From an uncultured Methanobacteriaceae archaeon (GTDB taxonomy: Archaea; Methanobacteriota; Methanobacteria; Methanobacteriales; Methanobacteriaceae), in contig CAMYKT010000001.1 of NCBI GenBank assembly GCA_947259185.1, positions 68,313 to 132,312 of the forward strand: a stretch of 64,000 nucleotides of DNA, given 5' to 3'. The first letter of the stretch is position 1; every line of letters starts with the position of its first letter. Under the pieces are notes generated by a model that saw nothing but the letters and a program-made list of their open reading frames with translations, made no database searches and was not told where the DNA came from. The translations under genes were made by a program, and so were the position numbers. Below, piece by piece: positions 1 to 7,897 of the stretch.

Positions 1-1
1 G

Positions 2-301
2 GTTAAAGGAAACGCTGACCATATGCCTGGAGTACACATGAGTAACGGTGTACTGATTATCGAAGGTAATGTAACCTCCAGAACTGGTGGAGAAATGAGC
101 GGTGGAACCATCGTGGTAAAAGGTGTAATCGGACAATTCTTAGCCGGCTTCAAATACTGGGGTGTTGAAAAGAACATTCAGGTAGATGGGGAAGACATAC
201 CGGGGGTTTTCTATAAATTCACCGGTGATAACGCCATAAAAGGAGCTAACGGAACAGTATATGTTGCTGTAGCTGGTAACAAACATGTGGCTCCTGAATA
301 A
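2..301 (+). CDS. fwdC: formylmethanofuran dehydrogenase subunit C, C-terminal part (5' end outside window)
   Basis: The frame is open from base 2 and ends at 301, so only about the last 99 codons are present. The visible protein is rich in glycine and short beta-strand repeats (GVLIIEGNV, GGTIVVKGVIGQ), the right-handed beta-helix fold that FwdC shares with the C-terminal GXGXG domain of glutamate synthase. In the family, FwdC is a structural subunit of the formylmethanofuran dehydrogenase complex, which reduces CO2 onto methanofuran in the cytoplasm. It lies 21 nt before fwdB on the same strand, the usual C-B order at the end of fwd/fmd operons. The first internal ATG, at 23, is not the true start. 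Confidence 0.9.
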   Translation, partial: VKGNADHMPGVHMSNGVLIIEGNVTSRTGGEMSGGTIVVKGVIGQFLAGFKYWGVEKNIQVDGEDIPGVFYKFTGDNAIKGANGTVYVAVAGNKHVAPE

Positions 302-322
302 GAAACTAAAGAGGTAATATTT

Positions 323-1621
323 ATGGAATTAGTAAACAACGTGGTTTGTCCTTTCTGCGGAACACTTTGTGATGACATCATATGTAAGGTAGAAAATGAT
401 GAAATCGTTGGAACCTACAATGCATGTATCATTGGACACAGTAAATTTGTCCACACTGAAGGCGCCATGAGATACAAAAAACCCCTGCTACGTAAAAATG
501 GGGAATTTGTGGAAATAAGCTATGAAGAAGCTATTGATAAAGCTGCCCAAATATTAGTGGATGCCAAAAGGCCCCTAATGTACGGATGGAGCTGTACCGA
601 ATGTTCTGCCCAGGAAGTAGGTATGGAATTAGCTGAAGAAGTAAGGGCAGTGGTGGATAACACCGCATCTGTATGTCACGGTCCTTCCCTTTTAGCAGTA
701 CACGATACTGGTTATCCAGTGTGTACCCTGGGAGAAGTTAAAAACAGGGCTGATGTTGTGGTTTATTGGGGATGCAATCCTTTCCACGCCCACCCTCGTC
801 ACTTATCCCGACACTCCTATGCTCGAGGATTCTTCCGGGAGCGAGGACGTGCCGATCGGACTATAATTGTGGTGGATCCTCGAAAGAGTGACACCTCTAA
901 ACTAGCCGACATACACCTGCAACTGGACTACAACAATGATTATGAACTGGTAGATGCTATGAGAGCGGCCTTAAAAGGCCATGAAATCCTTTATGAGGAA
1001 GTAGCAGGAATACCCCGGGATGATATTGTGGGAGCTGTAGAAGCACTCAAAAAAGCCCAGTTTGGTATTCTCTTCTTCGGTATGGGTATCACCCACTCCC
1101 TTGGAAAGCACCGAAACATTGATACTGCGATTATGATGGTTCAGGAACTAAACCAGTTTGCCAAGTGGACCCTTATCCCTATGAGGGGTCACTACAATGT
1201 GAATGGATTTAACCAGGTATGTACCTGGGAAAGTGGATACCCGTTCTGTGTGGACTTTGCTACCGGAACTCCTAGATACAACCCGGGAGAAACTGGATCC
1301 AATGACCTGCTCCAGAATAAAGAAGCAGATGCCATGATGGTAATTGCTTCTGATCCTGGTGCCCATTTCCCACAGAATGCGTTACATACCATGGCTGAAA
1401 TTCCAGTAATTGCCATAGAACCTCACCGAACACCTACCACTGAGATGGCCAACCTGATTATTCCTCCTGCAATTGTAGGAATGGAAGCAGAAGGTACTGC
1501 CTATCGTATGGATGGTGTTCCACTGAGAATGAAAAAAGTGGTGGAATCTGATCTACTTTCTGATAAAGAAATCTTAGAAAAGATTCTGGAAAAAGCTCAA
1601 GAGCTTAAAGCATCTAAATAG
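323..1621 (+). CDS. fwdB: formylmethanofuran dehydrogenase subunit B (tungsten/molybdenum bis-pterin subunit)
   Basis: The 432-residue protein has the usual FwdB length. Near the N-terminus Cys9, Cys12, Cys16 and Cys35 form the expected [4Fe-4S] ligand pattern. Cys118 in the motif SVCHGPS is at the position known to ligate tungsten in the characterised FwdB. The rest is a molybdopterin-oxidoreductase fold. FwdB reduces CO2 to formate inside the complex before condensation with methanofuran. Cysteine rather than selenocysteine is encoded. The ATG follows AAAGAGGTAAT. A W isoform (Fwd) is preferred over Mo (Fmd) from overall sequence, but this is not proven. The transcript probably ends at the hairpin directly downstream. 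Confidence 0.95.
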   Translation: MELVNNVVCPFCGTLCDDIICKVENDEIVGTYNACIIGHSKFVHTEGAMRYKKPLLRKNGEFVEISYEEAIDKAAQILVDAKRPLMYGWSCTECSAQEVGMELAEEVRAVVDNTASVCHGPSLLAVHDTGYPVCTLGEVKNRADVVVYWGCNPFHAHPRHLSRHSYARGFFRERGRADRTIIVVDPRKSDTSKLADIHLQLDYNNDYELVDAMRAALKGHEILYEEVAGIPRDDIVGAVEALKKAQFGILFFGMGITHSLGKHRNIDTAIMMVQELNQFAKWTLIPMRGHYNVNGFNQVCTWESGYPFCVDFATGTPRYNPGETGSNDLLQNKEADAMMVIASDPGAHFPQNALHTMAEIPVIAIEPHRTPTTEMANLIIPPAIVGMEAEGTAYRMDGVPLRMKKVVESDLLSDKEILEKILEKAQELKASK

Positions 1622-1625
1622 ATTA

Positions 1626-1659
1626 TTTAAGCCCTTCTGGGCTTAAATTTTATTTTTTT
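1626..1659 (+). terminator. hairpin plus oligo-T terminator after fwdB
   Basis: TTTAAGCCC (1626-1634) and GGGCTTAAA (1639-1647) form a perfect 9-bp stem with a TTCT loop, followed by a T-rich tract at 1648-1659. It starts 5 nt after the fwdB stop. The converging ABC transporter operon ends at 1684, so the hairpin may also limit read-through from that side. Confidence 0.8.
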
Positions 1660-1683
1660 ATATTTTAAATTAACTTTCAAGGC

Positions 1684-2457
1684 CTATTTTAAAGCAATAC
1701 AAGCTTTTCTATCCTCTATATCTATTATTTTTACATCAATACCATAAACTTCTTTCATGTTCTCTTCGTTAATCACTTCTTCCGGGGATCCCATATCAAT
1801 TAAAGACTTTCCTTTCATTAAAGCTACTTTTTGGGCTGAAAGAAAAGCATGATCTGGAAAATGAGAAGACATTATTATAGATAGTTCTTTTTTAGCCAGC
1901 TGGTCAATAATACTCAGGGTTCTTATCTGATTTCCAAAATCCAAATGAGAGGTGGGCTCATCTAAAATTAAAACTTCTGGCTCCTGAGCCAATACACGGG
2001 CAATAAAAACCAGCTGCTGCTCACCTCCGCTTATTTCAGCATATGCTTTATCCTTCATATGGTAAATTTTAAGATCTTTTAAGGATTTTTTGGCTATTTT
2101 AATATCTCTGGTGGAGGGAGAAGAAAAGGTATCAATATGGGGCGCCCTCCCCATTAGTACTACATCTAAAACTGTAAACGGAAAGGTTGAATTATGTATC
2201 TGAGGTATATATCCCATACTTTTAGCTATTGTGGAAGGTTTAAGGCCCTGAATATCAATTCCCTTCAGCATCACTTTTCCAGAATCAAGCCGAATCAGAC
2301 CATTTAAACATTTAAGCAACGTTGTTTTTCCAGCACCATTAGCACCTAAAATGCATAGAACATCCCCTTTTTTCAGCTTAAAGCTTATTTTTTCAAATAT
2401 GTTCTCCTGTTTATTATAGGAGAATGTTCCATCAAGCATTTCCAGCAAGTAACTCAT
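1684..2457 (-). CDS. ABC transporter ATP-binding protein, FecE/BtuD/MolC type
   Basis: This is an ABC ATPase of about 257 residues. It has Walker A GANGAGKTT near residue 40, the signature SGGEQQ, Walker B VLILDEPTS and a switch histidine in SSHFPDH. It is the energising subunit of a FecCD-type importer for metal chelates, cobalamin or molybdate. The ATG at 2457 is chosen because AGAGGT lies 6 nt before it and because ATGA overlaps the permease stop by 4 nt. A GTG at 2463 is also in frame. It is the last gene of a three-gene operon whose promoter carries ModE-like boxes, so molybdate or tungstate is a plausible substrate. Iron siderophores or corrinoids remain possible. Confidence 0.88.
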   Translation of the reverse strand: MSYLLEMLDGTFSYNKQENIFEKISFKLKKGDVLCILGANGAGKTTLLKCLNGLIRLDSGKVMLKGIDIQGLKPSTIAKSMGYIPQIHNSTFPFTVLDVVLMGRAPHIDTFSSPSTRDIKIAKKSLKDLKIYHMKDKAYAEISGGEQQLVFIARVLAQEPEVLILDEPTSHLDFGNQIRTLSIIDQLAKKELSIIMSSHFPDHAFLSAQKVALMKGKSLIDMGSPEEVINEENMKEVYGIDVKIIDIEDRKACIALK

Positions 2458-3503
2458 GCCCACACCTCTTTACTTTTCCTTAAAAGATAAAGGAAGAAAG
2501 GCGCACCTATTATTGCGGTTAAAATTCCCAGCGGAATTTCGGTGGTGGTAATTGTACGGGCAACATTATCTATTAAAAGGAGAAAAAAAGCACCTAAAAT
2601 GATACTGACTGGTAAAAGTACTTTATGATCTGGACCAACAATCATACGGCCTACATGTGGTATTACAAGACCAATCCACCCAATTATTCCGCAAATACTC
2701 ACTGCTGATGCAGTAACAATGGTACAACATAGGATTATGATTCCCTGCAGTCTTTTAGTATTAACTCCCAGGGTTTGAGCTTCTTCCTCCCCCATGGAAA
2801 TTACATTTATTCTCCAGCGTATCATTAAAAGGATAATAGATCCTATTATTATGGGGATACCCATGATGAATAAATCTTGATTATTAACTGCAGCTAAACT
2901 TCCCATCAACCAGAAAACAATGGTCTGTAGCTGCCCATAGGGGTCAGCTACATATTTAATAAGCGATAAAAGCGCGGAAAACATGGATGCAATGGCAATA
3001 CCACATAAAACCAGGGTGAGTATGGATGTACCCTTAAATGCCCTTCCTAAAAAATAAGTTAATCCCACAGCGGTTAATCCCCAAAAAAATGCGGAAAATT
3101 GTATCATGAATACACTTGCTGATAATAGAATAGCAATGGCAGCTCCAAAACCAGCACCGGCAGAAACCCCCAATTTATCTGGAGAAACCAGAGGATTTTG
3201 AAATAATCCCTGAAAACAGGCACCAGCTAAAGATAAAGAACCCCCCACCATCATAGCGGCCATTATACGGGGTAACCTAATGTCAAAAATGATGGTATTT
3301 ACTGTAGCAGGTAAGCCAGATTCCATAAAAAATATTTTGGAGATCAATGCGACAATTACATGATAAGGAGAAACGGGATATCTTCCAATAAGAAACGAAA
3401 GGAAGAATAAAATAATAAGGAGGATTGAAATTAAGGCTGCCGCTGATATTTGGCGCGTTCTAATCCTATTCTGAATATTAATTTTTATCATCATATGCAC
3501 CAC
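2454..3503 (-). CDS. ABC transporter permease, FecCD family
   Basis: The protein of about 349 residues is strongly hydrophobic with around ten membrane segments, the normal FecCD/BtuC size. Recognisable family segments are GGSLSLAGACFQGLFQNPLVSP near residue 80, GxxxG-rich helices, and IGLVIPHVGRM, the conserved ATPase-contact region near residue 270. It forms the channel for substrate delivered by the upstream binding protein. The upstream gene ends 3 nt before it. The start is uncertain: GTG at 3503 and 3500 and ATG at 3494 and 3491 are all possible, and ATG 3494 is best placed behind GTGGTG. Confidence 0.88.
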   Translation of the reverse strand: MVHMMIKINIQNRIRTRQISAAALISILLIILFFLSFLIGRYPVSPYHVIVALISKIFFMESGLPATVNTIIFDIRLPRIMAAMMVGGSLSLAGACFQGLFQNPLVSPDKLGVSAGAGFGAAIAILLSASVFMIQFSAFFWGLTAVGLTYFLGRAFKGTSILTLVLCGIAIASMFSALLSLIKYVADPYGQLQTIVFWLMGSLAAVNNQDLFIMGIPIIIGSIILLMIRWRINVISMGEEEAQTLGVNTKRLQGIIILCCTIVTASAVSICGIIGWIGLVIPHVGRMIVGPDHKVLLPVSIILGAFFLLLIDNVARTITTTEIPLGILTAIIGAPFFLYLLRKSKEVWA

Positions 3504-3506
3504 TAT

Positions 3507-4574
3507 TTAGAATTCTTTAAGACCAGAGCGCCTTAAAATACTGGTAACTTCTTCATCTGTAAGATTGTAATGATAAAACTCAGCATAAAATTCTTTGGTG
3601 AGGTTTTTAATATCAAGGTCTTTGAATTGATCCGGATAAATTACTTTAGCTGTCCATGGAATCCCAATTATTGTGTTAGCTCCCGGTGGACCTTCAAACC
3701 AACTGAATGGAGACTGGGGAACCAGATATACTTCTCTACTTTTCACTGCTTCGATGTTCTTCCACTGGGGATGGGAATATATACTTTCATAGAACTGTGT
3801 ATCGCTGGTTATAATAACCTCTGGATTCCATTTTAAGATCAATTCCATGGAAACTCCCACTCCTCCTTTTGTGATAGGGGCTTCCACTACATTCTTACCT
3901 CCACACATAGTTATTAGATTTGCATGCTGAGCCCCGGGGGCATAAGTCTTTAAACCATCAGGATCTTTCCCATAATAAACTTTTTTTCTTTCATCTTCAG
4001 GAATAGATGCAATTGTACCATTTACCTGGTTTAAGACCTTATCATAGAAATTTATAAGCTTTTTTGCTTTTTCAGGCTCTTGCAAAACAGTTCCCATAAA
4101 CTCAATCGAAGGAATGATACTGGTTAAATTATTATCTCCTTCTACATCTAAGACTGGTATCTGGCCAAATTTATGCTGTATTTCTTCCACAACTTCCACA
4201 GTACCTCCATGCCCCACCAGGATGATATCTGGATGAGAAGAAATAATGGATTCATAATTAGCATCCTTTTTTCCACCACCCAAAACTGGTAGACTTTGAT
4301 ATTCTCGGGGCATGTACTGATTTTCTTTTTCTCCCCGGGCAGAATCCCAGCCTACCATCTTATCTGGTGCAAGCATGTAAAGCTGTACCGTAGTCGAGGA
4401 ACTGAGAGAGTACACTTTATTTATATCTGAAGGTACTGGAACGGTTCTGTTTAACATATCTATAATATGATTACTTTCACCAGAAACTGGAGGGTCCTGG
4501 CTTAAAAATGTTCCAATTAAACCTGCAGATATTAGAAATATTATAAATGATGCTATGATTTTTTTATTTACCAT
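3507..4574 (-). CDS. ABC transporter substrate-binding protein, TroA/BtuF-like fold (COG0614 type)
   Basis: The 355-residue protein begins with a hydrophobic N-terminal segment (residues about 7-25) with no lipobox cysteine, suggesting an uncleaved membrane anchor or a signal peptide. The body matches helical-backbone binding proteins: LPVLGGG, HPDIILVGHGG, WNPEVIITSD and a C-terminal SWFEGPPGANTIIG segment. It captures substrate outside the cell for the FecCD-type permease. Family members bind siderophores, cobalamin or, in MolA, molybdate/tungstate. The substrate cannot be read directly. A ModE-like box 38 nt before the start and the nearby TupABC operon favour an oxyanion. Confidence 0.82.
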   Translation of the reverse strand: MVNKKIIASFIIFLISAGLIGTFLSQDPPVSGESNHIIDMLNRTVPVPSDINKVYSLSSSTTVQLYMLAPDKMVGWDSARGEKENQYMPREYQSLPVLGGGKKDANYESIISSHPDIILVGHGGTVEVVEEIQHKFGQIPVLDVEGDNNLTSIIPSIEFMGTVLQEPEKAKKLINFYDKVLNQVNGTIASIPEDERKKVYYGKDPDGLKTYAPGAQHANLITMCGGKNVVEAPITKGGVGVSMELILKWNPEVIITSDTQFYESIYSHPQWKNIEAVKSREVYLVPQSPFSWFEGPPGANTIIGIPWTAKVIYPDQFKDLDIKNLTKEFYAEFYHYNLTDEEVTSILRRSGLKEF

Positions 4575-4610
4575 GAAAGGGACTCCCCTAAAATAGAATA
4601 ATTTTTATTT

Positions 4611-4637
4611 ATCGATATGAATTTATAAACTTATTGA
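4611..4637 (-). promoter_or_regulatory. ModE-box-like operator before the FecCD-type transporter operon
   Basis: TCGATATGAA (4612-4621) and AACTTATTGA (4628-4637) flank a 6-nt spacer. The arms match the best site in the window (TCGATATGTA-N6-TACATATCGA at 10365-10390) at 9/10 and 7/10 positions. The site lies 38 nt upstream of the binding-protein ATG, the same distance as the other boxes in this region. This position overlaps or adjoins the expected TATA region, which suits repression. Confidence 0.55.
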
Positions 4638-4696
4638 GATTTAACTTTATTTAACAAAAAAATACCTTAAATAACGTTTTTATATAAATTATCAGT

Positions 4697-4723
4697 ATCG
4701 ATATGTATATATATACATTACTA
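4697..4723. promoter_or_regulatory. second ModE-box-like site in the divergent intergenic region
   Basis: The left arm TCGATATGTA (4698-4707) is identical to the best site. The spacer is 6 nt, and the right arm TACATTACTA (4714-4723) matches at 7/10. It sits 123 nt before the transporter operon and 153 nt before the secreted protein gene at 4876, so which gene it serves is unclear. It could act with the 4612-4637 site. The rest of the 4575-4875 gap is AT-rich with no gene that I can see. Confidence 0.45.
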
Positions 4724-4875
4724 AAAATTAGAATTATAAATACTCAAGCGAAATTCTATACAAATCTAACTGAGGAGAAAGGTTAGGAGATATTCAATCA
4801 AAAAAGAACGTATAAAAGTTAACAATGGCTATCAAATTTATTTATCCTTTAATTAATCAAATAGGGGTCGAATGA

Positions 4876-5691
4876 ATGAATAAATCAATAATTAAGTTTA
4901 TATTAATCATGGTTATAGTCTCCTCAATATCGGGATTGACTTATGCATCCGAATCGGATAGTGTTAATGGAACTTCTAATGGAACCAGCGGTGGGAAAGC
5001 CAGCGCTAAAATTAGCATCAATTTTGATAGAAGCGAAGCAAAAGTGGGAGATACCGTAATTATTACCGTTGCCATTATCAATGATGGATCCATAGATTTA
5101 ACCAATATATTGGTTTTAGCACCCCTTCCAGAAGGTTTAAAGTACTTATCTCACGCTACTGATACCAATAAGGCACTTTATTCAGCTTCGGGAGTATGGG
5201 ATGTGGGAAATTTAAGAACCACTTCCCGACTGGGTGGAGTTAAATATCTCTATCTAACTGCTAAGGTACTACCTTCTGCTGAAGGCAAAAATTTGATTGC
5301 CACTGCCACATATTTGAGTGTTGAACCTGAATCTAATGATGTTACTTTTCAAAAACCAGGCACAGCGAGTTCTGCTTTGAGAATTGAAAAAATTGAAGAA
5401 ACAGGTAATGGGAACGCCACGGGCAATGGAACAGGCAACATGACTGGAGGTAATAGTAGCACAGGCAATAATCAAGCCATCCTCAATGAACTTAAAAATA
5501 CCACATCAAAAGGTGGTTTGGAAACTTTACAGGAATTAAGTAATCTTCAAAATGAAGGAAAAGCATATGAAGTTACAAATGCTACTTCTTCAACTCCATC
5601 TAATGATCCCGGGTCAATATATGCCATTATAACTGGAATTATATTTTCACTACTAATATTAGCAGGATATTTAAAAGGAGTCCGGGGATAA
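4876..5691 (+). CDS. secreted, membrane-anchored DUF11-domain surface protein
   Basis: The 271-residue protein has an N-terminal signal peptide (about residues 1-25, ending TYASES). Next is one DUF11-type beta-sandwich domain at about 35-165, with the typical VGDTVIITVAIINDGSIDLTN region. A Gly/Asn/Thr-rich linker at about 175-200 has several NXT/NXS sequons (GNAT, GNGT, NMT), and the C-terminal membrane helix covers about 246-265. DUF11 domains are common in methanobacterial cell-surface proteins, and the function here is unknown. ATG 4876 is the start because the overlapping ATG at 4872 meets a stop after two codons. The location in the oxyanion locus may be coincidental. Confidence 0.75.
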   Translation: MNKSIIKFILIMVIVSSISGLTYASESDSVNGTSNGTSGGKASAKISINFDRSEAKVGDTVIITVAIINDGSIDLTNILVLAPLPEGLKYLSHATDTNKALYSASGVWDVGNLRTTSRLGGVKYLYLTAKVLPSAEGKNLIATATYLSVEPESNDVTFQKPGTASSALRIEKIEETGNGNATGNGTGNMTGGNSSTGNNQAILNELKNTTSKGGLETLQELSNLQNEGKAYEVTNATSSTPSNDPGSIYAIITGIIFSLLILAGYLKGVRG

Positions 5692-5722
5692 TCTCTACTT
5701 ACATTTTTTAAGTTTTGAGTGC

Positions 5723-5809
5723 ATGGAAGTTTTTTATGAATTTTTAAGTGCCGCCCTGCATTCCATGGCCCAGATTATGTTGATTCCAGTAATCGCACCA
5801 CTCTTTTAA
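5723..5809 (+). CDS. possible 28-residue hydrophobic peptide
   Basis: ATG at 5723 opens 28 codons ending TAA at 5807-5809. The peptide starts MEVFYEFLSAALHS and has a hydrophobic second half (IMLIPVIAPLF), consistent with a single membrane-inserted segment. The base composition is richer in GC than the flanking intergenic DNA. It begins 31 nt after the DUF11 protein gene with only a weak GAGTG ribosome site, and a 20-bp palindrome follows its stop by 6 nt. I do not recognise it. Conservation in relatives would be needed to accept it. Confidence 0.35.
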   Translation: MEVFYEFLSAALHSMAQIMLIPVIAPLF

Positions 5810-5815
5810 TTTTCA

Positions 5816-5835
5816 GGATATACTCGAGTATATCC
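5816..5835. promoter_or_regulatory. perfect 20-bp palindrome, possible terminator hairpin or operator
   Basis: GGATATACTC and GAGTATATCC are exact reverse complements with no spacer. As RNA this gives an 8-bp stem with a UCGA loop. A T7 run follows at 5844-5850 after 8 nt, so it may terminate the 4876/5723 transcript. It also lies about 88 nt before the 5923 gene and could be a dimer-binding operator for it. Confidence 0.45.
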
Positions 5836-5922
5836 ATGGACAGTTTTTTTATATGAATACCATCACCGAATAATACTAAAGAAATTGAAAAACAACGAAT
5901 TATTATATTTAGAGGAATTAGA

Positions 5923-6627
5923 ATGACCATATATATTGGAATTGATGATACTGATAATTTAAATTCTAGAGGGACGGGAAGACTAACCCGGGCAATAGCT
6001 GCCGAAATTTCTAATATATGTCCTGTAAAATGTGTAACTAGACATCAGCTTTATTTTCACCCGGACATACCCTATACTTCCCATAACAGCTGCGGGGTTA
6101 TTCATGTTGAATCGGAAGATAAGGACCTGGTTCCCCACCTTTTCAAACTAGCCCGGGAAGAAATACTTAATGATTTTATTGAAGGTAGTGATCCGGGTTT
6201 AGCAGTTGCTCACCATAGTCAGATTTTACCTCCACTGGTGGCCTATGGGATCGATGCCAAGTCTACTATCTTAAATCAGGAAAAGGCCAGGGCACTGGCT
6301 GGAAATTTAGGCATAATTTTGGAAGGTTTGGGAGGAACAGAAGATGGGGTAATTGGAGCATTGGCCGGGATTGGTCTTGCCTTTAATAAAAATGATGGAA
6401 GATTTTTACAAATTGGAAATATAAGGGAACTTACCGGTACGCAAAGTGGGGAAGATTTACTAAAAGCAGGTGTGGAAGCGATTTTTACTACAGATGGACG
6501 CCAGATATTCGAAGGAAATATCTTCAATGAAGAAAATAAATCAGTTAAACCCTGTCCTGTAAATGGTAGGCCTGTTTTATTTGTAGAAGATATAAATGGT
6601 TGTTTAAAAGCAGTTAAAAGGAATTAA
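5923..6627 (+). CDS. stand-alone TiaS N-terminal-like (IDDTD) domain protein
   Basis: The 234-residue protein begins IGIDDTDNLNSRGTGRL, the hallmark of the N-terminal catalytic region of TiaS, the tRNA(Ile2) agmatinylcytidine synthetase. Full TiaS is about 420 residues with further ATP-binding, OB and zinc-ribbon regions. None of these is visible here, although a short Cys-Pro-containing tail (KPCPVNGRPV) is present. It is therefore a paralogous short family whose substrate is not known to me. Its place between two oxyanion transporter operons is suggestive but not evidence of function. ATG 5923 follows AGAGGAATTAGA. Confidence 0.6.
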   Translation: MTIYIGIDDTDNLNSRGTGRLTRAIAAEISNICPVKCVTRHQLYFHPDIPYTSHNSCGVIHVESEDKDLVPHLFKLAREEILNDFIEGSDPGLAVAHHSQILPPLVAYGIDAKSTILNQEKARALAGNLGIILEGLGGTEDGVIGALAGIGLAFNKNDGRFLQIGNIRELTGTQSGEDLLKAGVEAIFTTDGRQIFEGNIFNEENKSVKPCPVNGRPVLFVEDINGCLKAVKRN

Positions 6628-6831
6628 TGGATATATAATTAAATCCATTTTAGGCAGACACATTAGGGCTAAACAGATATTTTCCAACTACCTAAATTAT
6701 TCAAGTAATCCTTAATTAAAATACACACTGACTTATTTTCTAAGATTTAATTTAAGCTTTTTTAAAAATAAACAGGACTAGCTCCTTTAACTAATATTTT
6801 CATCTAAATGATATATATTTCACTCATCATT

Positions 6832-7896
6832 TTACTGGAAAAGATGAACCGCAGTTGCCTTGAATTCCATCCATAGTTCCGATCCGATATTGATTTTCAT
6901 GTCCAGGAATGACTTACGGGTCATGTAAACTGTGAATAATTCGCTTCCAGCATCTATTTTAAGGTGAATTAGTGCTCCGTCATCTATAATCTCAACCACT
7001 TTCCCTTTTAATTCATTTAAAGAACTGGTTTTTACTTTATCCCAGGATAAACTGATATCTTCAGGACGTATTGATACAAATATATCACCTTCTGCTTGCT
7101 TAGAGGAATATATGTCAATATTTCCACTTTTTATAATGGTCAGTCCTTCTTGATCTTTCTTGGCCTGGCCTTTAATTACATTTTTTACTCCCACGAAATC
7201 GGCCACAAACTGATTTTTAGGTTTTCTAAAAACATCCTCAGGTTTTCCTATCTGGAAAATTTTTTGATTTAGTATGGCAATTTCATCGGAAAGACGTTGG
7301 CCCTGGATCAGATCATGGGTGGTCATAATTATGGTGGTATCCTTTTCTTTTTTAAGGTGCAAAATTAATGACTCTATTTTTTCACGGGACAGAGGATCCA
7401 GGTTGGAAGTAGGTTCATCCAGGAGAAGTAAATCGGGTTCGGTAACTAGTACTCTAGCCAGGGCCATTCTTTGAGATTCACCCCCAGAAAGGCTACCTGC
7501 ATTTTGATGTGCATAATCTTCCATTCCCAGTAATTCTAAATTTTGGTAAACCTTATTTTGTATATATTCCTTATCATAACCTCTGATATTCAATCCATAT
7601 GCTACATTATCATATACGGTTCCTTTAAAGGCCAGGGGCTTTTGGAATACCATCCCCATTCTGCGACGGATATGCAGATTTCCTTTTTTTGGTGAAATTT
7701 CATGGCCCTCAAATATGATTTTACCTGATGATGGAGTTTCTAAAAGATCAATTAAACGCAATAAAGTAGTTTTACCACAGCCGGTAGGACCAATCAATCC
7801 CATGTTAATCCCGGTTTTTACCTTTAAATTGATATCCTCCAGAATGGTTTTGGATCCATATTTTTTATTCAGATTTTCTATTTCCAGCAGGTACAT
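6832..7896 (-). CDS. tupC: tungstate ABC transporter ATP-binding protein with TOBE domain
   Basis: The 354-residue ABC ATPase has Walker A GPTGCGKTT at residues 36-44, signature LSGGESQ, Walker B LLLLDEPTS and switch MTTHD. The C-terminal ~110 residues form a TOBE-type oxyanion-binding domain (SIRPEDISLS, VVEIIDDGALIHLKIDAG). TOBE domains in this class sense molybdate/tungstate and can inhibit transport. The gene lies 1 nt after the permease stop in a tupA-tupB-tupC order on the minus strand. GGAGAAATAGT precedes ATG 7896. ModC or WtpC would be alternative names, but the partner binding protein is of TupA type. Confidence 0.88.
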   Translation of the reverse strand: MYLLEIENLNKKYGSKTILEDINLKVKTGINMGLIGPTGCGKTTLLRLIDLLETPSSGKIIFEGHEISPKKGNLHIRRRMGMVFQKPLAFKGTVYDNVAYGLNIRGYDKEYIQNKVYQNLELLGMEDYAHQNAGSLSGGESQRMALARVLVTEPDLLLLDEPTSNLDPLSREKIESLILHLKKEKDTTIIMTTHDLIQGQRLSDEIAILNQKIFQIGKPEDVFRKPKNQFVADFVGVKNVIKGQAKKDQEGLTIIKSGNIDIYSSKQAEGDIFVSIRPEDISLSWDKVKTSSLNELKGKVVEIIDDGALIHLKIDAGSELFTVYMTRKSFLDMKINIGSELWMEFKATAVHLFQ

Positions 7897-7897
7897 A

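Noticed and set aside
1148..1416. Minus-strand open frames inside fwdB
   Set aside because: They lie in other frames of a well-supported gene, have no ribosome site and no recognisable protein features.
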